From: Candidatus Uhrbacteria bacterium
Lineage (GTDB): Bacteria; Patescibacteriota; Patescibacteriia; UBA9934; GWF2-40-263
Length of the DNA: 34,488 nucleotides
Reading direction: 5' to 3'
NCBI GenBank assembly: GCA_016188475.1
Contig: JACPHT010000008.1
Location: 1-34,488, forward strand
In this document: piece by piece, positions 26,680 to 34,488 of the stretch
How positions within the stretch are numbered: position 1 is the first letter of the stretch
Layout: each line of letters opens with the position of its first letter
The notes under the pieces: generated by a model
Database searches by the model: none
What the model saw: only the letters and a program-made list of their open reading frames with translations
What the model was told of the DNA's origin: nothing
Position numbers and translations under genes: made by a program

Positions 26680-26682
26680 TTT

Positions 26683-29229
26683 TTACTTCTTCAACACTCT
26701 CTTCAAATACTGTCCTGTGTAACTTTTTGCGTGGCGCGCGATTTCTTCTGGTGTGCCAGCAAACACAACTTCCCCGCCTTGATCTCCGCCCTCTGGTCCA
26801 AGATCAATGATCCAATCTGCTGTTTTTATTACATCCAAATTGTGTTCAATCACAACAACAGAATTTCCTTTATCAACAAGAAGATGTAAAACTTCAAGCA
26901 ATTTTTTTACATCAGCAAAATGCAAACCAGTGGTTGGCTCGTCAAACAAATAAAGCGTGCGGCCTGTTTGACGTTTGGCAAGTTCTGTCGCGAGTTTAAT
27001 GCGTTGCGCTTCGCCGCCAGAAAGCGTTGGAGCCGGCTGGCCAAGTTTTATGTATGACAAACCGACTTCGTTCAGTGTTTTAAGAATATCAGAAACCATT
27101 GGAATATCTTTAAAAAATTCACTCGCTTCTTCAACAGTCATTTCAAGAACATCAAAAATGTTTTTATTTTTATAATCAATTTCCAAAGTTTCACGATCAA
27201 ATCGTCGTCCTTTACAAACATCGCATTTCACATAAACGGTTGGAAGAAAATGCATTTCAATCGCGATCATCCCGTGGCCTTCACAGTTTTCACAACGTCC
27301 GCCCGGACGATTAAAACTAAAACGTCCGGGCTTGTATCCTCGATATCGCGCTTCTGAAGTTGCGGAAAATAATTCTCGAATCGGACCCCACGCTCCAGTG
27401 TACGTTGCCGGATTTGAACGCGATGTTCGGCCAATAGATGATTGATCTATCAAAATCGCTTTATCAAGATACTCAAGACCGAGCACTGCTTTGTGCGCGC
27501 CAGGAGTGTGTTTACTTCCGTACAATCGTTTGGCGATTGTTTTATACATTGTTTCGTAAGCAAGCGTTGATTTACCAGAACCAGAAACTCCAGTAATACA
27601 AACGAAACGTCGAAGTGGAATGTCAACGTCTATGTTTTTCAAATTGTTAGCGCTCGCTCCGCGAATTTTTATTACGTCCTTGGCAATTGTTCGACGATGT
27701 TTTGGAACTTCAATCTTTTCATCACCACGCAAAAACGCGGCAGTCAATGATTTTTTATCTTCAAAAATTTTAGGCGTCTCGCCAGCGGCAATAATTTCAC
27801 CTCCATGTCTCCCAGCTCCAGGCCCAATCTCAACCATATAATCGGAAGCAAGAATCGTATCTTCATCATGTTCAACAACAATCACAGTGTTTCCAAGATC
27901 CCGCAAACGTTCGAGTGTTTCAATCAAACGATCGTTATCACGTTGATGCAATCCGATTGTTGGTTCGTCCAGGACATACATCGCGCCAACAAGCCGCGTT
28001 CCAACTTGTGATGCAAGACGAATGCGCTGTGCTTCTCCTCCGGAAAGTGAACCAGCCATACGATCAAGTGAAAGATAATGCAATCCAACATCCATCATAA
28101 ATTGAAGACGATTTTGAATTTCTTTCAAAATCGAACTTGAAATTTCTTTTTGTTTTTCTGTCAATTTGAGATTTTGAACAAATTTTGTCGCGTCATCAAT
28201 CGACATTTTTACAACATCAACGATCGATTTATTACCAACACGAACAAATAAAGCTTCGTTTCGCAAACGCGCGCCAGTACATTTTCCACAAAGCTCTTCG
28301 CTAAAAAGTTCCGCAGTTCCAAGACCCCCGCATTGTTCACAAGCCCCGTGTGGAGAATTAAACGAAAATAAACGCGGCTCTATTTCCGGAAAAGAAAATC
28401 CGTCTTTTGGACAACTATATTTTGAAGACAAAAGTTGTTCATTACCATCTGGATAAACGATAGTCGCTACGTCGTTGCCTCGATTAACAGCAGTTTCCAA
28501 TGCTTCTGCAAGACGCTGACGAAAATCCAAAAGAGATCCTTCGACTCGCTGATGCTCGCTCAGGATGACAGGAACTGGAATTGTATCAATCACAACTTCG
28601 ATTGTATGTTGTTGATAACGAGCAAGTTTAATGTGCTGATCCAAACGAAATTCTTTTCCATCAATCCTCACTCGCGCAAAACCTGAATTATACAAATCGT
28701 ATAACAATTGATAGTACTCGCCTTTCCGCCCAAGTACGACCGGCGCGAGAATTTTTATCGATCCCTTTCTTCCATCTTGGTCCTTTTGGTCTTCTCGGAC
28801 CTTCCCCAACACGACATCCACCATTTCTTCATTTGTGAGTTTTTGAATTTCTTTTCCGCACTTCACGCAGTGTGGCTGGCCAATCCTCGCAAACAAAACA
28901 CGCAAATAATCATAGACTTCAGTAATTGTCGCGACAGTTGAGCGCGGATTGTTGGAATGCGCTTTTTGATCAATCGAAATCGCCGGAGACAAACCCTCAA
29001 TTTCATCAACGTCTGGTTTTTCCATTTGACCCAAAAACTGTCTAGCATATGCGGACAGAGATTCGACATATCGTCTTTGACCTTCTGCGAAAATTGTATC
29101 AAAAGCCAAACTTGATTTTCCGGAACCGGAAACTCCCGTAAAACAAATCAACTTGTTGCGCGGAAGTTCAAGCGAGATATTTTTTAGATTATGTTCCCTC
29201 GCGCCCTTGATTATTATTTTATCTTGCAT
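26683..29229 (-). CDS. uvrA: Excinuclease ABC subunit A
   Basis: '[61 protein letters not shown]', two ABC signatures '[11 protein letters not shown]', Zn fingers. ATG at 29229 preferred over 29367. Confidence 0.97.
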   Translation of the reverse strand: MQDKIIIKGAREHNLKNISLELPRNKLICFTGVSGSGKSSLAFDTIFAEGQRRYVESLSAYARQFLGQMEKPDVDEIEGLSPAISIDQKAHSNNPRSTVATITEVYDYLRVLFARIGQPHCVKCGKEIQKLTNEEMVDVVLGKVREDQKDQDGRKGSIKILAPVVLGRKGEYYQLLYDLYNSGFARVRIDGKEFRLDQHIKLARYQQHTIEVVIDTIPVPVILSEHQRVEGSLLDFRQRLAEALETAVNRGNDVATIVYPDGNEQLLSSKYSCPKDGFSFPEIEPRLFSFNSPHGACEQCGGLGTAELFSEELCGKCTGARLRNEALFVRVGNKSIVDVVKMSIDDATKFVQNLKLTEKQKEISSSILKEIQNRLQFMMDVGLHYLSLDRMAGSLSGGEAQRIRLASQVGTRLVGAMYVLDEPTIGLHQRDNDRLIETLERLRDLGNTVIVVEHDEDTILASDYMVEIGPGAGRHGGEIIAAGETPKIFEDKKSLTAAFLRGDEKIEVPKHRRTIAKDVIKIRGASANNLKNIDVDIPLRRFVCITGVSGSGKSTLAYETMYKTIAKRLYGSKHTPGAHKAVLGLEYLDKAILIDQSSIGRTSRSNPATYTGAWGPIRELFSATSEARYRGYKPGRFSFNRPGGRCENCEGHGMIAIEMHFLPTVYVKCDVCKGRRFDRETLEIDYKNKNIFDVLEMTVEEASEFFKDIPMVSDILKTLNEVGLSYIKLGQPAPTLSGGEAQRIKLATELAKRQTGRTLYLFDEPTTGLHFADVKKLLEVLHLLVDKGNSVVVIEHNLDVIKTADWIIDLGPEGGDQGGEVVFAGTPEEIARHAKSYTGQYLKRVLKK
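28534..28572. repeat. Dispersed repeat copy inside the uvrA reading frame
   Basis: AGATCCTTCGACTCGCTGATGCTCGCTCAGGATGACAGG, translated on the minus strand as [13 protein letters not shown]. Confidence 0.85.
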
Positions 29230-29319
29230 ATATATATCCACAAATAAAGTTTGACAAATATAGCTCAATATGATTGAATATAAATAGTGAGTGAAGAAAA
29301 ATATTCTCGTTGTCACATT

Positions 29320-29352
29320 AAGATCCTCCTGTTTATTCTGGGGGATCTTTTT
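29320..29352 (+). terminator. Rho-independent terminator upstream of the tRNA-like sequence
   Basis: AAGATCCTCC / GGGGGATCTT (10 bp with one G.U) and T-run 29348-29352. Confidence 0.7.
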
Positions 29353-29369
29353 GTTTACCCGAGCCAAAA

Positions 29370-29446
29370 GGGCTCATTGAAGTAACTGGTAACTTCACTC
29401 GCTTTGACAACGAGAATTACTGGTTCAAATCCCGTTGAGTCCACCA
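29370..29446 (+). tRNA. tRNA-like sequence, anticodon ambiguous; degenerate tRNA or tRNA-like RNA
   Basis: Acceptor GGGCTCA/TGAGTCC, D arm GAAG/CTTC with GG, anticodon arm CTCG..CGAG around CTTTGACAA, T loop GGTTCAAATCC, terminal ACCA. Defects: C.A closing pair or 9-nt anticodon loop; T.C mismatch in T stem. Confidence 0.55.
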
Positions 29447-29535
29447 TCGATTTATTTCGATGTGCCAGTAATTTTGCCCTGGCTCGGGACCACCACCCCA
29501 CTCCATCAATTCGATGGAGTGGTTGAGATATCAAA

Positions 29536-31545
29536 TTATTTCTTTAACAAATCAATTTCATCTCTCAAAATCGCCGCGGTTTCAAAATCCAACATCCGCG
29601 TCGCTTCTTTCATTTCTTGCTCTTTTTCTTTAATTACTTGTTTAATTTCGTGTGGCTCGGCAGTTAGCTCAAGCTCTAAAATTCGTTCCGATGTTTCCTG
29701 TTTTTCTCCTCCAAGATTGCCTCGAATATCCTTGATTTCTTTTTGAATACTTTGCGGAGTTATGTGATGTGTCTTATTATATTCGATTTGAATTTTGCGT
29801 CTGCGATCTGTTTCTTTAATCGCGCGTTTGAGCGATCCTGTCATTTGATCCGCGTACAAAATAACTTCTCCATTTATATTACGAGCCGCGCGTCCAATTG
29901 TTTGAATGATCGACGTTTCTGAGCGCAAAAAACCTTCTTTATCAGCATCCAAAATCGCGACGAGCGTTACTTCAGGCAGATCCAATCCCTCACGAAGCAG
30001 GTTCACACCAATCACAACGTCATACGCGCCCTTTCGCAAATCAGAAAGAATCGTGATGCGATCAAGAGTTTCAACATCAGAATGAAGATATTGAACTTTG
30101 ATATTTTTTTCTTTTAAGAACTCCGTCAAATCTTCCGCCATTTTTTTTGTAAGAGTTGTGACGAGCACACGTTCCTTTTTTGGAACACGATTTTCGACTT
30201 CTTTTATCAAATCACCAACTTGGCCATCGTTTGAGTCTGTCGGTGTGATAGGACGCACTGTAATTTTTGGATCAACAAGCCCTGTTGGACGGATAACTTG
30301 CTCAACAACTTGTTGAGAAACTTTTTTTTCGTAAACACTTGGCGTCGCGCTTGTAAAAATTACCTGACCAATCTTTTTTTCAAACTCATTAAACTGAAGC
30401 GGACGATTATCAAGCGCTGACGGCAAACGAAAACCATGCTCGATCAAAGTTTTTTTTCGAGCCTGATCCCCATTGTACATTCCGGAAACTTGAGGAACAG
30501 TCACATGAGACTCATCAATGATAGTTAAAAAATCTTTCGAAAAATAATCGATGAGTGTTTTTGGAGCTTCGCCTGGCGAACGCCCGTCGAAATAACGTGA
30601 ATAATTTTCAATTCCATTGCAATAACCGATTTGTTCGATGAGCTCAAGATCATATCGTGTGCGTCGACTCAATCGTTCTGCCTCAAGAATTTGTCCAGAC
30701 TTTTCTAATTCTTCCAAACGATTTTTTAGTTCCTGGCGAATCGCGCGAATCGCACTTTTTTGTTTTGAACTTGAAACAACATAATGTTTAGCTGGAAAAA
30801 TCCAAATGTTATTAACTGCCTTTCGAAGTTTCCTCGTTATTGGATCAAGTTCATGAATCGAATTTACATAATCTTGCTCAAACAACAAACGATAGATAAT
30901 TTCTTCATTCATCGGCATTATCTCAAGCACATCGCCCTGAACTCGAAAATGTCCGCGAGTTAAATCAGAGTTCGTTCGTTCAAATTGCATTTCAACAAGT
31001 CGTCTCATCAATTCCTCCCTCTTGGACATCTGGGCCATCTTGGACATCTGGGCATTTTCTTCAATTCCAACATGTAACATTTCATTCTCATACGCTTCCG
31101 GACTTCCCAAATTATAAATACAAGAAACTGATGCGACAACAATAACATCTCTTCTGCTTAACAACGCTTGCGTTGCCGCGTGTCTTAAACGATCAATCTC
31201 CTCATTTATCATTGATTCTTTTTCAATGTATGTATCGGTTCGCGGCATGTATGCTTCAGGTTGATAGTAATCATAATAACTTACGAAATACTCGACAGAG
31301 TTTTCTGGAAAAAATTCTCGAAACTCGTTGCAAAGTTGAGCCGCAAGTGTTTTGTTGTGCGCAATCACAAGTGTCGGACGCTGAATTTGTTCGATCACAT
31401 TCGCAATCGTAAAAGTTTTTCCAGAACCGGTAACTCCAAGCAAAGTTTGAGCGCGATTTCCAGCTCGAACACCGACCATTAGTTGCTCAATGGCTTTTGG
31501 TTGATCACCGGCAGGTTGAAATTTAGAGCGAAGTTTAAATTCCAT
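29536..31545 (-). CDS. uvrB: Excinuclease ABC subunit B
   Basis: '[10 protein letters not shown]', '[18 protein letters not shown]', '[21 protein letters not shown]', '[19 protein letters not shown]', '[10 protein letters not shown]', C-terminal UVR motif. Confidence 0.97.
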   Translation of the reverse strand: MEFKLRSKFQPAGDQPKAIEQLMVGVRAGNRAQTLLGVTGSGKTFTIANVIEQIQRPTLVIAHNKTLAAQLCNEFREFFPENSVEYFVSYYDYYQPEAYMPRTDTYIEKESMINEEIDRLRHAATQALLSRRDVIVVASVSCIYNLGSPEAYENEMLHVGIEENAQMSKMAQMSKREELMRRLVEMQFERTNSDLTRGHFRVQGDVLEIMPMNEEIIYRLLFEQDYVNSIHELDPITRKLRKAVNNIWIFPAKHYVVSSSKQKSAIRAIRQELKNRLEELEKSGQILEAERLSRRTRYDLELIEQIGYCNGIENYSRYFDGRSPGEAPKTLIDYFSKDFLTIIDESHVTVPQVSGMYNGDQARKKTLIEHGFRLPSALDNRPLQFNEFEKKIGQVIFTSATPSVYEKKVSQQVVEQVIRPTGLVDPKITVRPITPTDSNDGQVGDLIKEVENRVPKKERVLVTTLTKKMAEDLTEFLKEKNIKVQYLHSDVETLDRITILSDLRKGAYDVVIGVNLLREGLDLPEVTLVAILDADKEGFLRSETSIIQTIGRAARNINGEVILYADQMTGSLKRAIKETDRRRKIQIEYNKTHHITPQSIQKEIKDIRGNLGGEKQETSERILELELTAEPHEIKQVIKEKEQEMKEATRMLDFETAAILRDEIDLLKK
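31018..31053. repeat. 18-bp x 2 tandem repeat in uvrB
   Basis: cctcttggacatctgggc / catcttggacatctgggc, encoding [11 protein letters not shown] on the minus strand. Confidence 0.85.
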
Positions 31546-31644
31546 AAATCAAATTTCCCATCGAGTTGAAACTCTATGGGATGAGGTGAGCAAATATATC
31601 TTCATTATAACGATACCACAAGTACGAACAAACGTCGAACAAAT

Positions 31645-31678
31645 AAAAAACTCACGTGATCAGATCGATCTTGTGAGT
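31645..31678 (-). terminator. Rho-independent terminator for the 31678..32545 gene pair
   Basis: Minus strand GACTCACAAGATCGATCTGATCACGTGAGTTTTTT. Confidence 0.75.
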
Positions 31679-31869
31679 CAAGAAATATAGTGATTCCACG
31701 CGCAATTACGCAAACATGCGCGTTCAATTTCTTTTGAAAAAGCATCGCCATTATCGATGATGGCTTGTGCTTCGTCAAAAGTCATATTTGGAAACTCGCT
31801 AACTATAATCGCGAAAATGTCAGCAAGTAGTTCACCACTGATTGGCTTAACCTCATAGTCATGCTTCAT
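31678..31869 (-). CDS. Small hypothetical protein related to the N-terminal domain of the neighbouring gene
   Basis: 63 aa 'ISGELLADIFAIIVSEFPNMTFDEAQAIIDNGDAFSKEIERACLRN' aligns by eye with the N-terminus of 31859..32545. Confidence 0.6.
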   Translation of the reverse strand: MKHDYEVKPISGELLADIFAIIVSEFPNMTFDEAQAIIDNGDAFSKEIERACLRNCAWNHYIS

Positions 31870-32545
31870 TAGAATCCCTCACTATCACTTCGACAAGCCA
31901 TCGCCATGTATCATCTTTTGCTAAGTCAGCTCTACTGAAGTGAACGTTGCCAATCTTGTTAAAGTAGCTGGGAATATAAGTATCAGGACGTTTATCGAGT
32001 TCCCAGCTTGAATCGCAGATCCCAATCGGACCTTCATTGTCGTGTTGACGATACTTTGTCATGAAAGCAATCAACCACTGACAATGTGGAATCCTGCCAT
32101 GTGACTGAAGTTGTCTCCTGACAGATTCAATGTTACCGAAACGTCCGATTCGAACAAGCTTGAAACGACGGGTGTATTTCCCAATAATCGTAACGCCGGA
32201 ATATTTCCACCCTGTCATTCCTTTACAACAGTCTTCCGGCTGTATCTCATCAGCGTCAAGAGTAAGTTCAAATTCCACATTGTCAGCTGGTATGTTTTGA
32301 GCAGCAACACTGGTTGATCGTTGTGATGGGGATCCAGCTCTATACTTCGGAATGTATTTTTTTAAAAACACGCGTCTGATATCTGCGGCAAACGCCTTAC
32401 GATTTTTTATGATCGCGTGAGCGTCAACGTTGGAAAGTCTTTCAATCGGAATCGCGTGTTCGATGATAGTGCAAATTGTTCCGACTTGTTCGCCGGTTAT
32501 TAAGTTTGTTGCGCATTGAACATCTTTCATGAGATATTTCTCCAT
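31859..32545 (-). CDS. Hypothetical protein with repeated N-terminal helical domain
   Basis: 228 aa; 'ITGEQVGTICTIIEHAIPIERLSNVDAHAIIKNRKAFAADIRRVFLKK' N-terminal domain plus an unrecognised C-terminal domain. Confidence 0.65.
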   Translation of the reverse strand: MEKYLMKDVQCATNLITGEQVGTICTIIEHAIPIERLSNVDAHAIIKNRKAFAADIRRVFLKKYIPKYRAGSPSQRSTSVAAQNIPADNVEFELTLDADEIQPEDCCKGMTGWKYSGVTIIGKYTRRFKLVRIGRFGNIESVRRQLQSHGRIPHCQWLIAFMTKYRQHDNEGPIGICDSSWELDKRPDTYIPSYFNKIGNVHFSRADLAKDDTWRWLVEVIVRDSNEA

Positions 32546-32679
32546 GTTTGTTGGTTTGAAGGTACAAAACTAACGCTCAAGACTAGCATTTTGAACTTTT
32601 ATTGTCAATTGTCAGAAAGGTTGTATGAAATTGTAGCCCACGGCTTCAGCTGTGGTGTTGAAAAGTTATAAAGGGTTAT

Positions 32680-32705
32680 TGGCTAACGGCTAATGGCTAA
32701 AGGCT
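32680..32705. repeat. Heptamer tandem repeat
   Basis: ggctaac|ggctaat|ggctaaa|ggctc. Confidence 0.7.
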
Positions 32706-32716
32706 CACTTCCCAAC

Positions 32717-32744
32717 AAAAAAAGCGCGAGGATAAACCTCACGC
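32717..32744 (-). terminator. Rho-independent terminator of the VWA gene, overlapping its stop codon
   Basis: Minus strand GCGTGAGG-TTTAT-CCTCGCGC followed by TTTTTTT. Confidence 0.8.
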
Positions 32745-34487
32745 AGTGCGAGCGGCCAGAACGACCGCTGTGAAAACTTTAACCAGCTCTTTGTTGAGCT
32801 CGTTCCATGAGTCAAAGAAAAGCTCAATTGGATACGTTCGTGGCGCAATATCTATACCGACCAGAATCCTCATCGGAAGAATGCCACGCGCGAGAAGCGC
32901 GTCAGTTTCTTTTTTCACTGCCGCAATATGTGCAGGCGCGCCATCGCACGTTGTGATGAGAAGTTTGCGTGGTCGCCGAATCCCTTGTAGCCAGTTTCCT
33001 GCCACACGGATTCCAAGTTCCTCCTGTGTTCCACCTCTGCATTCAACGCCAGCGATCCCATTGTTCGCTTGCGCAGAACCGCAGTCAAACACTTGATCGT
33101 GAAAGGCAAAGAAAGCTGACTCAACAGAGCGATAATGTGGAAGAATCGCCTCGTTGAGCGCAACAGCGAGTTCTGTTGCAGCGTTCAAAGCTGACATTGA
33201 TCCGCTAACGTCAGACAGGAATGCAATTCCGACATCAAGACGCTGTTCACGCAGTTCGATCTGCATACAGTCGCCTCGGCCAGTCACAAGAATAGGTAGA
33301 GCTTCAATATCGAATTCCCCGCGCGTCAAGCCAGTTAGCCGATGCACTTCTGGAATACTCAAACGCTGAATGATTTCACTCAAACCGCGAACTTGCGATC
33401 TGACTTTTGAAAGTATCGGACGATACGCAACTGGATTTGGTGGAACCTTCACAACTGGAAGTGTCTTTCCAGCGCCTGCACCAGAGCCAAAAAATTTTCC
33501 AGCTCCTGATCCAGTCTTTTTAGAGACAACAGCCAATTGGCTTGGAAGAACAGCAAGACTCTTTCTTCGACGGATTGACAGCTTGCTTGCCATCATCTGT
33601 CGAAACAGTCTTGCGAGTTTAGGATCAGACCTGTTTCCAGAAATCGCTTTCTGAAGAGCTTGCATAAACTGTTTAAAGTTCTGCTCGCTTTCAAAAATTT
33701 CCTGCTCTCGTTTTTTATCTTCCTCTGTCGCGTTATCACGCAAGATTTGAAGGATGTGTTTGGAAGCTGTAAGCAGACATTCGTAACGACACTTGTGTGC
33801 GTTCACGCGCCTGACTGCTCGAAGCGCAATGTTTACACATCTGCACACAATAGCGTGTTTCGGTCTTGTTCGTTTCTTGATCGCGTAAACGAAATCGATG
33901 AACACTGACGTCTCACACCCAAGCGAAGTTCCGTTCAAACTCTTGATTGTCTCTCCGGTCTTGGAATCTTTGGATTCACCCGGAAGCAAGTAACCAAGCC
34001 GTCTGAAAATAGGATCTTTATTACCTGGAAATTCCTTCACCTGTTTGTCATCAGCTCGACGATCCATTATCAGGTTGAGGATGTTGGCAAGTACATCTCC
34101 GCCTTCTTCTTGCGCTCGAGTAAGAAGAGCGGCTCCATTTCGATCGTAGCGAATATGCCCTGCCTCGTGCAAACCTCGTCCAAAACCGGCTTCGATCTGA
34201 CCTTGCAAGAATGGTTCCGGATTGAAATTGATTACAGAACAGCAGTCTGTTGAAGCTGTTCCGTTTCCTACAAGTTCAAGACGTACGCCACCTTCTGCGA
34301 TCGCGAGTATTCGAGCAAGCATCTCATCCACAAACGGTTCAATGTCAGACGGTTCAAACACTGGTTCCGGAGGTGGTGCTGGCTGTTGTGAAACAAGCCT
34401 TAACTGAACAGGCTGTGTTGAATTCGAGGATGAAATTACATTGGACAATGGTTCAGACTCGCGCCTGATCTTGGCCAGCGTAATTGC
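32739..34487 (-). CDS. HExxH + VWA domain protein (DUF2201/CobT-like putative metallopeptidase), 5' end beyond window
   Basis: 'GLHEAGHIRYD' (HExxH), 'NLIMDRRAD', MIDAS-like 'FLSDVSGSMSAL'. The frame stays open upstream of the TTG at 34448 to the window edge (AITLAKIRRESEP-). Confidence 0.75.
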   Translation of the reverse strand, partial: AITLAKIRRESEPLSNVISSSNSTQPVQLRLVSQQPAPPPEPVFEPSDIEPFVDEMLARILAIAEGGVRLELVGNGTASTDCCSVINFNPEPFLQGQIEAGFGRGLHEAGHIRYDRNGAALLTRAQEEGGDVLANILNLIMDRRADDKQVKEFPGNKDPIFRRLGYLLPGESKDSKTGETIKSLNGTSLGCETSVFIDFVYAIKKRTRPKHAIVCRCVNIALRAVRRVNAHKCRYECLLTASKHILQILRDNATEEDKKREQEIFESEQNFKQFMQALQKAISGNRSDPKLARLFRQMMASKLSIRRRKSLAVLPSQLAVVSKKTGSGAGKFFGSGAGAGKTLPVVKVPPNPVAYRPILSKVRSQVRGLSEIIQRLSIPEVHRLTGLTRGEFDIEALPILVTGRGDCMQIELREQRLDVGIAFLSDVSGSMSALNAATELAVALNEAILPHYRSVESAFFAFHDQVFDCGSAQANNGIAGVECRGGTQEELGIRVAGNWLQGIRRPRKLLITTCDGAPAHIAAVKKETDALLARGILPMRILVGIDIAPRTYPIELFFDSWNELNKELVKVFTAVVLAARTA

Positions 34488-34488
34488 A

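Noticed and set aside
29320-29446. tmRNA
   Set aside because: The acceptor halves are only ~60 nt apart with D and anticodon-like arms between them; no tag-reading frame or pseudoknot domain is evident.

Overview
This AT-rich window looks like it comes from a Patescibacteria/CPR-type genome. That placement is an inference from gene content and from abundant dispersed 'CCTTCGACAGGCTCAGGCAATAA' palindromes. Most genes are on the minus strand. Recognisable content: C-terminus of an IS30-type transposase cut by the left edge; an FMN split-barrel protein; VKOR and DoxX; a split dcw cluster (mraZ-rsmH-ftsL-like, then ~8 kb of unrelated genes, then ftsI-murF); an S23-like four-helix-bundle gene; GIY-YIG nuclease; truD; methyltransferase; tRNA-Pro(CGG); cobO; a glycosidase-like lipoprotein; cysS; a Memo/CapA fusion; an ECF sigma factor translationally coupled to a 1.7-kaa alpha-2-macroglobulin-like protein with an anti-sigma-like N-terminus; uvrC, a cupredoxin lipoprotein, uvrA, uvrB; a small repeated-domain pair; and a HExxH + VWA protein running off the right edge. 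Most interesting observations: (1) the sigma / membrane-anchored, thioester-less A2M pair; (2) an unannotated four-way-junction RNA candidate at 14395-14556; (3) a 138-bp MITE-like element with 20-bp terminal inverted repeats and a 4-bp CATA duplication at the cysS start codon; (4) a tRNA-like sequence between uvrA and uvrB whose arms have competing complements outside the tRNA fold; (5) dispersed repeats inserted in frame in UvrA, UvrB and the CapA-like protein, including a repeat nested inside another repeat; (6) GC-rich orphan transcription units with strong promoters, leaders and terminators. All homology calls are from reading the protein sequences; no database search was run.
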